DNA from: JACCQS01 sp963766765
GTDB lineage: Bacteria; Actinomycetota; Actinomycetes; Mycobacteriales; Geodermatophilaceae
NCBI GenBank assembly: GCA_963766765.1
Contig: CAVYBR010000005.1
Location: 186,001 to 250,000, forward strand
Direction of reading: 5' to 3'
DNA length: 64,000 nt
The notes beneath the pieces are model-generated. The model did no database searches, was not told where the DNA came from, and saw only the letters and a list, made by a program, of their open reading frames with translations. Positions 52,751 through 64,000 of this stretch are shown piece by piece (the first letter of the stretch is position 1; the number at the start of each line of letters is the position of its first letter). The position numbers were made by a program, and so were the translations under genes.

Positions 52751-53572
52751 ATGGGGTGGTTCGAGGCAATTGTGTTGGGGCTCGTCCAGGGCCTGACGGA
52801 GTTTCTGCCCATCTCGAGCAGTGCACATCTGCGCATCGTCGGTGATCTGGCCGGCTGGGACGACCCAGGGGCGGCGTTCACCGCAGTGAGTCAGATCGGC
52901 ACCGAGACCGCCGTCCTCATCTATTTCCGCCGGGACATCGCCCGCATCATCACGACGTGGATCCGATCGCTGGGCAACCGTTCACTCCGATCGGACCCGG
53001 ATGCCCGAATCGGGTGGTTGATCATCATCGGGACGATCCCGATCGGCATCTTCGGGTTCATCTTCCGAGACACGATCACCGGTCCACTGCGTGATCTGCG
53101 GATCGTGGCAGGCACGCTCATCCTGTTGGGCATCGTGCTCGCGGTTGCTGATCGAGTGGGATCGCGGGACCGGGAGCTGACCCAGCTGACGCCGCGGCAT
53201 GGCGTTGCGATCGGCTTCGCCCAGGCCCTCGCACTGATCCCCGGAGTCTCTCGGTCAGGGGCAACGACGAGCGCTGCCCTGTTCCTGGGCTACACCCGGG
53301 CAGAGGCGGCTCGGTATGCGTTCCTCCTCGCTGTGCCCGCCGTACTGATCTCCGGGGTGTTCGAGGCTTTCGACATCGGTTCCGAGGCCGACACTGCCTG
53401 GCCGCAGACGATCGTCGGGACGCTGGTGGCCGGGGTGGTCGGCTACCTCGTCATCGCGTTCTTCATGCGCTACATCAGCACGCACACCTTCACGCCATTC
53501 GTGATCTACCGGATCTTGCTGGGTGTTCTGGTCCTCGTCCTTCTGCTCACCGGGACCCTGACCCCGAATTGA
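52751..53572 (+). CDS. uppP: Undecaprenyl-diphosphatase
   Basis: 273 residues. The BacA/UppP motifs are LTEFLPISSSAHL (near 16-28) and PGVSRSGATTSA (near 163-174), with about eight membrane segments. It dephosphorylates C55-PP to recycle the lipid carrier for cell-wall synthesis. The order uppP, small membrane protein, phosphatase, DUF3090, SCO1664 family, mshC resembles the mycobacterial Rv2136c-Rv2130c block. ATG 52751. Confidence 0.96.
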   Translation: MGWFEAIVLGLVQGLTEFLPISSSAHLRIVGDLAGWDDPGAAFTAVSQIGTETAVLIYFRRDIARIITTWIRSLGNRSLRSDPDARIGWLIIIGTIPIGIFGFIFRDTITGPLRDLRIVAGTLILLGIVLAVADRVGSRDRELTQLTPRHGVAIGFAQALALIPGVSRSGATTSAALFLGYTRAEAARYAFLLAVPAVLISGVFEAFDIGSEADTAWPQTIVGTLVAGVVGYLVIAFFMRYISTHTFTPFVIYRILLGVLVLVLLLTGTLTPN

Positions 53573-53673
53573 GCGTTGCCCAGGGCAACCTCTGACCCCA
53601 TAAGCTCGTGGTACCGCCACAGACGAGCGGACGAGGGGCCGGCTGGCTCCACTTATGCGAGGAGTTTGACCAC

Positions 53674-53871
53674 ATGGGTCGAGGACGAGGCGTGTCGCTG
53701 TTCATGCTCATCTACCTGGCGATCGGCGTGGTCGTTGCCCTCACCAAGGGCTACAACACGTTCACCAGCTTCTCCCTGGTGCTCTCCTTCATCATCGCCG
53801 TCATCCTGTGGCCGGCAGTGCTCTTCGGCGCCGACCTGCACGTGAACGTGGGGGCTCTGGCCGCCTCCTAG
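53674..53871 (+). CDS. Small membrane protein of unknown function
   Basis: 65 residues, ATG 53674 with GCGAGGAG ten bases upstream. Two hydrophobic helices (LFMLIYLAIGVVVAL and SFSLVLSFIIAVILWPAVLF) with a short loop. No conserved motif. An open frame upstream to 53608 lacks conserved features. It sits between uppP and a phosphatase gene, which suggests an envelope role, but this is only positional. Confidence 0.65.
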   Translation: MGRGRGVSLFMLIYLAIGVVVALTKGYNTFTSFSLVLSFIIAVILWPAVLFGADLHVNVGALAAS

Positions 53872-53895
53872 ACGTCTGGGTTGCCAGTCGCGTCC

Positions 53896-54606
53896 ATGAC
53901 CACGGTCATTCTGTTCCGCCACGGTCGTACCGAGGCGAACGCCAGCGGACTGCTCGCCGGCTGGACTCCCGGTGTCGCGCTCGATGAAACGGGCCGGGCG
54001 CAGGTGAGCACCGCCGCCGAGCGGTTGCGCGCGATTCCGCTGGCCGCCGTTGTGTCGAGCCCGTTGCAGCGCTGCGTCGAGAGTGCGCGGGCCGTCGTCG
54101 AAGGGCGCGAAGGGCTCGAGCTGCAAACCGACGAGCGGCTCGGTGAATGCCGCTACGGCGACTGGACCGGTCAACCGCTGAAGACGCTGGCCAAGGACCC
54201 GATGTGGCAGGTCGTGCAGCAGCATCCCTCCGCCGCGGTCTTTCCGGGTCCGGAAGGTGAGGGACTGGCCGAGACCTCCGCCCGGGCGGTCGCGGCCGTA
54301 CGCGATTGGAACAGTCGTCTCGGACCTGACGCCACGTGGCTCGCCTGCACGCACGGTGACGTGATCAAGGCGATCCTTGCCGACGCGCTCGGACTGCACT
54401 TGGACCTGTTCCAGCGGCTCCTCGTGGAGCCCGGGTCGATGTCGGTTGTCGTCTACACCCCGACGCGGCCGCTCGTGCTGCGCACCAATGACATCGGGGG
54501 AGACCTGTCTGGTTTGGTTCCGCCGAAGAAGCGCCGCGGCAAGCGCCGTCGGGCGGCCGGTGACGGCCCGGTCGGCGGCGGCGATTCCTACCGGGCATCC
54601 GCGTAA
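53896..54606 (+). CDS. Histidine phosphatase, MSMEG_4193-type phosphoglycerate-mutase family
   Basis: 236 residues. The phosphoenzyme His is in LFRHGRTEAN (6-15) and the second His in CTHGD (near 151), both typical of the branch-1 histidine phosphatases. The tail PPKKRRGKRRRAAG is Lys/Arg-rich. ATG at 53896 was taken over the in-frame ATG 53881. Its constant companions DUF3090 and SCO1664-family genes follow. The substrate is unknown. Confidence 0.92.
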   Translation: MTTVILFRHGRTEANASGLLAGWTPGVALDETGRAQVSTAAERLRAIPLAAVVSSPLQRCVESARAVVEGREGLELQTDERLGECRYGDWTGQPLKTLAKDPMWQVVQQHPSAAVFPGPEGEGLAETSARAVAAVRDWNSRLGPDATWLACTHGDVIKAILADALGLHLDLFQRLLVEPGSMSVVVYTPTRPLVLRTNDIGGDLSGLVPPKKRRGKRRRAAGDGPVGGGDSYRASA

Positions 54607-54615
54607 ACTCGACTC

Positions 54616-55170
54616 ATGAGTCGGCAGCTGTACGTGTTCGACCGCCCCCAGAGATTTGTCGCCGGTACGGTCGGTCAGCCGGGGGAGCGCACCTTCTATC
54701 TGCAGGTGAGCGACGGGCCCCGGACTGTCAGTGTCGCCCTGGAGAAGACCCAGGTGATCGTCCTTGCCGACCGGATGAGCGAGTTGCTCGACGAAGTCGC
54801 CACCCGGCAGAGTTCGGTTGCACCATCGGAACCGCCGGTCAGCGACCTGGACCCCCTGCACAGTCCGGTGGACGAGGAATTCCGCGTCGCGGCGATGGGC
54901 CTGGCCTGGGATGCCGACAGCGCCGCCGTCGTCATCGAGGCGGTCGCCGGGGGAGATACGGACGAGCCGGTCGACGAGGATCAGATCCTCTCCGACGACG
55001 ACGACGGACCGGACGCGCTGCGGGTGAAGATCACGCCGGTCGCCGCTCGCGCCTTCGTCGATCGGGCGCGCCTGGTCGTCTCCGCCGGTCGCCCACCCTG
55101 TCCGCTCTGCTCCTTGCCGTTGGACGCCGAGGGCCACATCTGCCCCCGGCAGAACGGTTACCGACGCTGA
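54616..55170 (+). CDS. DUF3090 family protein
   Basis: 184 residues. The family pattern includes SRQLYVFDRPQRFVAGTVGQ near the start. At the C-terminus PCPLCSLPLDAEGHICPRQNG looks like a small zinc ribbon (CxxC and one further Cys with His). Unknown function. ATG 54616, ten bases after the phosphatase stop. Confidence 0.92.
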   Translation: MSRQLYVFDRPQRFVAGTVGQPGERTFYLQVSDGPRTVSVALEKTQVIVLADRMSELLDEVATRQSSVAPSEPPVSDLDPLHSPVDEEFRVAAMGLAWDADSAAVVIEAVAGGDTDEPVDEDQILSDDDDGPDALRVKITPVAARAFVDRARLVVSAGRPPCPLCSLPLDAEGHICPRQNGYRR

Positions 55171-55208
55171 GTCTGCACAGCGGCGACAGCAATGGCGATG
55201 CGGCCGCC

Positions 55209-55919
55209 ATGGACGAGCCGCAGGCCCTGGAGCTGCTCCGGACGGGGACTATCGACATCACCGGGCGCCTGGTCGATGCCAGCAACGTGACCTTGCTCGG
55301 CGAAATCAGTACCGACGACGAGATCGTCGAGTGCGTCTACAAGCCGATCGCCGGAGAGCGCCCGCTGTGGGATTTCCCGGACGGGACGCTCGCCGGGCGC
55401 GAGGTGGCCACCTACCTGGTCTCTGCGGCTACCGGTTGGGATGTCGTGCCGCCGACAGTCCTGCGCGATGGCCCCTTCGGCCCCGGCATGGTGCAGCTGT
55501 GGATGGACGGCGATCCCACGATCGATCTGCTCGAACTCGCCCGCTCCGACCGACCGGCGCTGCGTCGGATGGCTGTCCTCGACGTCGTGGTCAACAATGC
55601 TGACCGCAAAGGCGGCCATCTCATCCCGATGCCCGACGGTCACGTGTACGGAGTCGACCACGGCATCTGTTTCTCGATTCAGCCGAAACTGCGCACTCTG
55701 CTCTGGCGCTGGGCCGGTCGGCCGCTTCCTGAGGAGGCGATCGAGGTGCTCGAGCGGCTCTCGACCGAGCTGTGCGGCGAGCTCGGAGCGGCGCTCGAGG
55801 AACACCTCACTGTGAGCGAGGTGCAGCAGACCCGCCGCCGCGTGGCGAGGCTCCTGAGCACCGGGCTGCATCCCGAGCCGTCGGGGGAGTGGCCCGCCCT
55901 GCCGTGGCCGCCGATCTGA
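55209..55919 (+). CDS. SCO1664 family protein (kinase-like fold)
   Basis: 236 residues. The lysine in VYKPIAGERPLWDF (near 45) and the catalytic-like DVVVNNADRKGGH followed by GVDHGICF resemble a PI3/4-kinase- or HipA-like ATP site. This family is conserved with DUF3090 and the histidine phosphatase, and precedes mshC. Its role is not known. ATG 55209. Confidence 0.9.
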   Translation: MDEPQALELLRTGTIDITGRLVDASNVTLLGEISTDDEIVECVYKPIAGERPLWDFPDGTLAGREVATYLVSAATGWDVVPPTVLRDGPFGPGMVQLWMDGDPTIDLLELARSDRPALRRMAVLDVVVNNADRKGGHLIPMPDGHVYGVDHGICFSIQPKLRTLLWRWAGRPLPEEAIEVLERLSTELCGELGAALEEHLTVSEVQQTRRRVARLLSTGLHPEPSGEWPALPWPPI

Positions 55920-55953
55920 TGACGCGTCTGAGTTGTCTTGGAGCTCAAAGCTT

Positions 55954-56817
55954 CTAGGTTTCTGCTGCCTCGACTGCTGGCCGTCGCTGCAGCAGGATGA
56001 CCGCGGTCACGACGGCTGCAGCGCCCAATAGTTGAAGTGCGCTGAGTTGGTCGCTGAACAACGTCACGCCGATGAGCACCGTGGAAACCGGCTCGGCGCA
56101 GGAAATGATGGATGCGGACGCGGCGCCGATCAGGCGCAGGCCGGCGAAGAAAGCGGTGAGCGCAACTGCAGTGGCGAGCAGTCCCATGACACCGGCCCAA
56201 AGCCACCCGGCCGGGTCGAAATCGAGCGTCGGACCGCCGGAGAGCAGATTGAACACGAGGTAGCTCGCTCCTGCACCGGTGCAGACGAACGCGCTCAACT
56301 GGATTCGGTCGAATGACTCGTCCACGCCTGCACCCACGAGGATGTAGGTCGCGTACGCAACGGCTGTTCCCAGACCCAGTGCGAGCCCGACGGGATGTAG
56401 TTCAGCCGAACCGGTGCCGGACAGCACCACGGCGACGCCGGCCAGCGCCAGGGCCAGGGCGAGCACCCGTCCCGGCCTCGCCCGCTCTTTGCCCCGTACC
56501 AGCAGGACGACGAAGACGATGACCGGGAATGTGTAGAGCAACAGGGTCGTCAGGCTGGGCCCGTTGTAGGGAAGCGCGGCGAAGTACAGCCCGGACTGGG
56601 TGGCGTAGCCGATCGCACCCAGGGCCAGCCCGATGACGGCGAGTCTCGCGTTCAGCAGCAAGGGCCGCCGGATCGCCACGACCGCCCACAGGGCGACTGC
56701 CGCCACCACGAAGCGGATGAGCATCAGCTCGGGCAGGCCAACGCCGGCGTCGTAGGCGGCGTTCCCCAGAAAGGGCAGCAGGGAAAATGCCAATGCCGAG
56801 ACCAGGCACAGCACCAC
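55954..56817 (-). CDS. EamA/DMT-family membrane transporter
   Basis: 287 residues in about ten hydrophobic helices forming two EamA repeats, with ALPYNGPSLTTLLLYTFPV in the first and SIISCAEPVSTVLIGVTLF in the second. It may export a metabolite or amino acid; the substrate is unknown. The GTG at 56817 has GGGAGCAGG upstream. It is convergent with the SCO1664-family gene and divergent from mshC. Confidence 0.88.
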   Translation of the reverse strand: MVLCLVSALAFSLLPFLGNAAYDAGVGLPELMLIRFVVAAVALWAVVAIRRPLLLNARLAVIGLALGAIGYATQSGLYFAALPYNGPSLTTLLLYTFPVIVFVVLLVRGKERARPGRVLALALALAGVAVVLSGTGSAELHPVGLALGLGTAVAYATYILVGAGVDESFDRIQLSAFVCTGAGASYLVFNLLSGGPTLDFDPAGWLWAGVMGLLATAVALTAFFAGLRLIGAASASIISCAEPVSTVLIGVTLFSDQLSALQLLGAAAVVTAVILLQRRPAVEAAET

Positions 56818-56968
56818 GCCGTGGACCTGCTCCCGTGCGCCATTCGTGGTTATCGGTCGAGCCTATTCACGTCCCAGATGGCCGGGCGAGCTGGTGCAGA
56901 GTCCACCCCGAGAGGCCGGCGCACGGGCCTGGCACAAGCGCGTCACTACGGCGAACTAACCTCGCTGC

Positions 56969-58204
56969 ATGCGTCCATGGCCAGGCCCTGCGGTTCCGCG
57001 CTTACCCGGCGCGGGGCAGGCGCTGAGGCTGTACGACACCGCGACCCGGGAGGTGCGCCCGACCGCCCCGGGACGGATCGCTCGGATGTATGTCTGTGGG
57101 ATCACGCCCTACGACGCCACTCACCTGGGGCACGCCGCGACCTACCTCGCCTTCGACCTGGTTCACCGGGTGTGGCTCGACGCGGGACATGAGGTCGCCT
57201 TCGTCGAGAACGTGACCGATGTCGACGATCCACTCCTGGAGCGGGCGATCCGGGACGGCGATGACTGGATCGTCCTCGGCATGCGCGAGACGGCGTTGTT
57301 CCGCGAGGACATGACTGCGCTGCGCGTACTGCCACCCCGCGACTTCGTGGGCGCGGTCGAGTCGATCCCTGCAATAGCGCAGTTGGTCGACAAACTGCTC
57401 ACCGCGGACCATGCCTACGTACTGGATGACGGCACAGGGGACATCTACCAAGATGTCAGTCAGGCGCCGCGCTTCGGCTACGAGTCGGGTTACGACCAGG
57501 AAACCATGGTGCGCCTGTCGGCCGAGCGTGGCGGTGACCCTGACCGCCCCGGCAAGCGAAACCCGCTGGATCCGATCGTCTGGCGGGGCGCTCGTGAGGG
57601 CGAGCCGTCGTGGGATGGTCCGCGTGGGCCGGGTCGACCTGGTTGGCACATCGAGTGCGCAGAGATCATTCTCGACCGACTTGGTGACGGTATCGACGTG
57701 CAGGGCGGCGGCAGCGACCTCGTGTTTCCCCATCACGAGATGACGGCTCTCCACGCCGAGACGCTCACCGGGTCCTGGCCATTGGCCCGGCATTACGCCC
57801 ACGCCGGGATGATCGGGCTGGACGGGGAGAAGATGAGCAAGAGCCGTGGGAATCTCGTCTTCGTCTCGCGACTACGCGGAGATGGGGTGGACCCCATGGC
57901 CATCCGGCTGGCTCTGCTGTCCGGTCACTACCGCGCGGACCGGGCATGGGGGCCCGAGTTGCTGAGCCGGGCGCAGGAACGCCTGGCTGCATGGCGGCAT
58001 GCGGTGTCCCTTCCCACCGGACCGGCGGCCGACGGCCTGCTCGCGTCATTGCGGAGACAGCTGTCCGATGATCTGGACACACCCCACGCACTTGCCGCGG
58101 TCGACCGCTGGGCTGCCATGGCTGCCCGCCGCGAGGGGTCTGACCCAGACGCGCCGAGTGCGGTCTCGTCCATGGTCGACGCACTGCTCGGCGTTCGGCT
58201 CTGA
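56969..58204 (+). CDS. mshC: Mycothiol ligase MshC (cysteine:GlcN-Ins ligase)
   Basis: 411 residues, class I cysteinyl-tRNA-synthetase-like. It joins cysteine to glucosaminyl-inositol in mycothiol synthesis using ATP. The HIGH-like motif is THLGH, the KMSKS loop EKMSKSRGN (near 290), and Zn-binding residues include the Cys in MYVCGITPYD and IECAEI. ATG 56969 begins MRPWPGPAVPRLPG, as usual for MshC. Presence implies that the organism makes mycothiol. The dGTPase-like gene starts six bases later. Confidence 0.96.
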   Translation: MRPWPGPAVPRLPGAGQALRLYDTATREVRPTAPGRIARMYVCGITPYDATHLGHAATYLAFDLVHRVWLDAGHEVAFVENVTDVDDPLLERAIRDGDDWIVLGMRETALFREDMTALRVLPPRDFVGAVESIPAIAQLVDKLLTADHAYVLDDGTGDIYQDVSQAPRFGYESGYDQETMVRLSAERGGDPDRPGKRNPLDPIVWRGAREGEPSWDGPRGPGRPGWHIECAEIILDRLGDGIDVQGGGSDLVFPHHEMTALHAETLTGSWPLARHYAHAGMIGLDGEKMSKSRGNLVFVSRLRGDGVDPMAIRLALLSGHYRADRAWGPELLSRAQERLAAWRHAVSLPTGPAADGLLASLRRQLSDDLDTPHALAAVDRWAAMAARREGSDPDAPSAVSSMVDALLGVRL

Positions 58205-58209
58205 CCTCG

Positions 58210-59196
58210 ATGACCGCAAGCTTCTCGCTGCGTACCCGGGCGGTGCGCGAGGCCGCCGAGCAAACGCTTGCTGCTGCCGCCATGCGATCGAGCGACAGTG
58301 CGGGCCGGGCTCGTGCCGAGGAGCCGGACGAGTTCCGGACCGCGTTCGAACGCGATCGGGACCGGATCCTGTTCACCAAGGCCTTTCGTCGGCTCAAGCA
58401 CAAGACGCAGGTCTTCCTCAACCCCGAGGGTGACCACTTCGTCACGCGGTTGACGCACACGCTGCAGGTCACCCAGGTCGCCCGCTCGCTGGCCGCGGCG
58501 CTCGGGGTGAACGAAGACCTGGCGGAGGCGATCGCCCTCGGCCATGACGTGGGGCATTCGCCGTTCGGACACATCGGGGAGGACGCCTTGTCGCCCTACG
58601 TCGAGGGCGGTTGGCATCATGCCGCGCAGAGTGTCCGGATTTTCGAAGTGCTCGAGGACAGCAATCTCAGCGTGGAAGTCCTGGACGGCATCCGTGCGCA
58701 CTCCTGGAAGATCTCCCCGCCGCCGGGGACAGCTGAGGGAATGTGCGTGCGCTACGCCGACCGGATCGCCTACCTGTCGCACGACGCGCTCGACGCGGTA
58801 CGCGCAGGCTTGCTCACCGAAGATGACTTCCCCGACGACGTACGGGCTCGCTTCGGCCATCCCGGCTCGGAAATGGTCGGCTCGATGATCGATGCGGTGG
58901 TGGCCAACAGTGTGCTGGGCGACTCCGTCACGATGTCGGCTCCGGACCTTGCCGTCATGTCTGATTTCCGCAACTTCATGTTCGAACGCGTCTACTTCAG
59001 CGATCACCACCTCGATCACAAGGCCAAGGCGATCACCATCATCCGCGACCTGGTCGAACTCCATCACGCCAAGCCTGACCTGATGCCGGCCACCTACCGC
59101 GACCACGGGACCGACACCCTGAGCCAGGCGGTCGACTACGTGGCAGGGATGACTGATCGGTTCGCCACCGCAGCCCACGACCGCCTGTTCGGCTGA
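58210..59196 (+). CDS. dGTPase-like HD-domain phosphohydrolase
   Basis: 328 residues. The HD metal site is seen in TRLTHTLQV and ALGHDVGHSPFGH (near 110-122), with YADRIAYLSHDALDA supplying later ligands. It is a deoxyguanosinetriphosphate triphosphohydrolase-like protein that may control dNTP pools. ATG 58210. It lies in a run with mshC and is convergent with the PAC2 gene. Confidence 0.92.
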   Translation: MTASFSLRTRAVREAAEQTLAAAAMRSSDSAGRARAEEPDEFRTAFERDRDRILFTKAFRRLKHKTQVFLNPEGDHFVTRLTHTLQVTQVARSLAAALGVNEDLAEAIALGHDVGHSPFGHIGEDALSPYVEGGWHHAAQSVRIFEVLEDSNLSVEVLDGIRAHSWKISPPPGTAEGMCVRYADRIAYLSHDALDAVRAGLLTEDDFPDDVRARFGHPGSEMVGSMIDAVVANSVLGDSVTMSAPDLAVMSDFRNFMFERVYFSDHHLDHKAKAITIIRDLVELHHAKPDLMPATYRDHGTDTLSQAVDYVAGMTDRFATAAHDRLFG

Positions 59197-59243
59197 CCCT
59201 CAGACGACGCGGCGCTGGGCGTGCCTTCGTCGGGGGCAGCGGG

Positions 59244-60092
59244 CTAGAGCTGCCGACCGCGCCGACGGAGATAACGCTCGAAGTCCTTCGCAATGGCATC
59301 TCCGCTTGCCTGGGAAAGGTCGATCTGGGTGGCCTTCTCCTCCAGCGCCCGGACGTACTCGATGACCTCCTCGTCCTCGCTGGCCATCTCACTGACCGTT
59401 CGTACCCACTCCTCGCCCTGTTCGGGCAGCGCGCCGAGGGGTACGCGAACTTCCAAGACCTCTTCGACGCGTTGCAACAAAGCGACTGTCGCTTTGGGTG
59501 CTGGTGGCTGAGAGACATAGTGCGGCACTGCGGCCCAGAACGAGACGGCCGGGAGACCGGCTTGGACACAAGCATTCTGGAACACCCCGACGATTCCGGT
59601 CGGGCCCTCATAGCGAGACGTCTCCAGACCCCAGCGTGCGGCGGACTCTGCGTCGTAGGACGTTCCAGTGACCGGGACGGGCAGGGTGTGGGGCGTGTCG
59701 GCCAGGAGCGCGCCGAGCGAGACGACAGTGCTGACGTCCAGTTCCCTGCAGAGCTCGATGAGTTCCTCACAGAACCCGCGCCAGCGCATGTTGGGCTCGA
59801 TACCGCGCAGCAGCACGACATCCCTGGCCGAACCCGGCGGCCGGGCAACCGAGATGCGAGTCGTGGGCCACTCGATCCGCCGGCTGACCCCGTCCACATG
59901 AGTGACGGTGGGGCGGTTGACCTGGAAGTCGTAGTAGTCGTCGGGATCCAGCGCCGCCAGGGGAGTGGCGTCCCAGATCAGCTCGAGATGCTCGACAGCT
60001 CCGGTCGCTGCGTCCCCGGCGTCGTTCCAGCCTTCGAAAGCAGCCACGACCACAGGGTCGGTGAGCTTGGGCAAGGAGTCGAAGACTGTCAC
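59244..60092 (-). CDS. PAC2-family protein (proteasome-assembly-chaperone-like)
   Basis: 282 residues. PVVVAAFEGWNDAGDAATGAVEHL and VVLLRGIEPNMRWRGFCEEL, with LPVPVTGTSYD, are typical of bacterial PAC2/ATP-grasp-associated proteins. Unknown molecular role; related to archaeal and actinobacterial proteasome-linked genes. GTG start at 60092. It is divergent from metH with 82 bases between starts, as Rv2125 lies beside metH in M. tuberculosis. Confidence 0.9.
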   Translation of the reverse strand: MTVFDSLPKLTDPVVVAAFEGWNDAGDAATGAVEHLELIWDATPLAALDPDDYYDFQVNRPTVTHVDGVSRRIEWPTTRISVARPPGSARDVVLLRGIEPNMRWRGFCEELIELCRELDVSTVVSLGALLADTPHTLPVPVTGTSYDAESAARWGLETSRYEGPTGIVGVFQNACVQAGLPAVSFWAAVPHYVSQPPAPKATVALLQRVEEVLEVRVPLGALPEQGEEWVRTVSEMASEDEEVIEYVRALEEKATQIDLSQASGDAIAKDFERYLRRRGRQL

Positions 60093-60174
60093 CGGCCAAG
60101 CCTACGTCGCCCTCCCCGTCACCACCCAGACGCAGGAACACGACTCGTCCACAACCGGTGGGTAGCCTTGTCAC

Positions 60175-63719
<3,545 letters not shown>

Positions 63720-63723
<4 letters not shown>

Positions 63724-64000
63724 GGGCAGCAAGCCCTGGCGGATTGCCAGCAAACCGCCACACGTCGCTCCCTGCAGCCGTCCTCTTCGACCTCGACGGG
63801 ACGCTGCTGGACAGCGAACCCCTGTGGTTCGAAGCGGAGCGACGGTTGGTCGGGGAGTACGGCGTTGCCTGGGGGCCGGTCGAGGGTCAGCAGCTCGTCG
63901 GCTGGTCACTCTGGGACAGCGCGACATTCCTGCGTGATCAGGTCGGCGTCGATCTGCCCCAGGAGGCGATCATCGAGCGACTGCAGTCCCAGGTCGTCGC
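63720..64000 (+). CDS. HAD-family hydrolase, truncated by window end
   Basis: ATG 63720 overlaps the metH stop (ATGA). The protein so far reads 93 residues without a stop, with the HAD nucleophile motif LFDLDGTLLD (Asp24 and Asp26) followed by SEPLWFEAERRLV. Typical of small-molecule phosphatases of the beta-phosphoglucomutase group. Coupling to metH is suggestive but the function is unknown, and the gene continues beyond the window. Confidence 0.85.

Noticed and set aside
60093..60174. Cobalamin riboswitch upstream of metH
   Set aside because: Only 82 bases lie between the divergent starts, too short for a B12 riboswitch, and no B12 box was seen.

Overview
This is a high-GC actinobacterial chromosome segment. 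Lineage markers are mycothiol synthesis (mshC), an F420-type luciferase-like oxidoreductase, Ku with LigD-type modules, and the DUF3090 / SCO1664-family / MSMEG_4193-type phosphatase trio. From memory, two blocks follow Mycobacterium tuberculosis gene order. Positions 1-18,450 resemble Rv1472 to Rv1488 (enoyl-CoA hydratase, ABC exporter, small HTH protein, aconitase, MoxR-DUF58-VWA, fabG-inhA-ferrochelatase, NfeD-SPFH). Positions 52,750-64,000 resemble Rv2124c to Rv2136c (uppP, phosphatase, DUF3090, SCO1664 family, mshC, PAC2, metH). Other details differ: the RipA/RipB hydrolases that precede moxR in mycobacteria are replaced by a PAP2 protein and an acyl-CoA ligase. I cannot name the genus; a non-mycobacterial, possibly deep-branching, actinobacterium fits.

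Layout. 0.1-9.8 kb: HTH protein, crotonase, ABC exporter, D-amino-acid oxidase, aconitase, PAP2 membrane protein, acyl-CoA ligase. 10-13.3 kb: MoxR-DUF58-VWA operon with an odd repeat-like spacer. 13.3-18.5 kb: fatty-acid reductases, ferrochelatase, NfeD and SPFH membrane proteins. 18.5-22 kb: non-homologous end joining (Ku, PE-ligase, separate polymerase).

22-43 kb is an accessory catabolic island. It has an alpha/beta hydrolase, an amidohydrolase, an APC permease, two paralogous FAD monooxygenases, an SCP2-like protein, a three-subunit xanthine-dehydrogenase-type molybdenum hydroxylase with CoxD/CoxE-like accessory proteins, two RidA proteins, an amidase, a sugar-type ABC importer, a HIT protein, an FAD/GntR-type regulator and a fumarylacetoacetate-hydrolase-family enzyme. 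Three promoters in the island share a 20-bp 7-6-7 motif (TGYATGC-N6-GYRTRCA), which I propose is the GntR protein's operator. The enzyme set looks like catabolism of an N-containing, probably heteroaromatic, compound. No ring-cleaving dioxygenase is present, so the substrate is unknown.

43-52.7 kb holds mixed single genes: an AlkX-type glycosylase, VOC protein, phosphotransferase, tRNA-Leu(GAG), M20 peptidase, SDR, quinone oxidoreductase, aldo/keto reductase and LLM oxidoreductase.

Quality caution: seven genes between 20.0 and 36.3 kb are frameshifted, many of them several times, and most shifts are explained by one extra base. This looks more like insertion-type sequencing error than ordinary gene decay, although decay cannot be excluded. 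The coordinates given for those genes span the whole homologous stretch.
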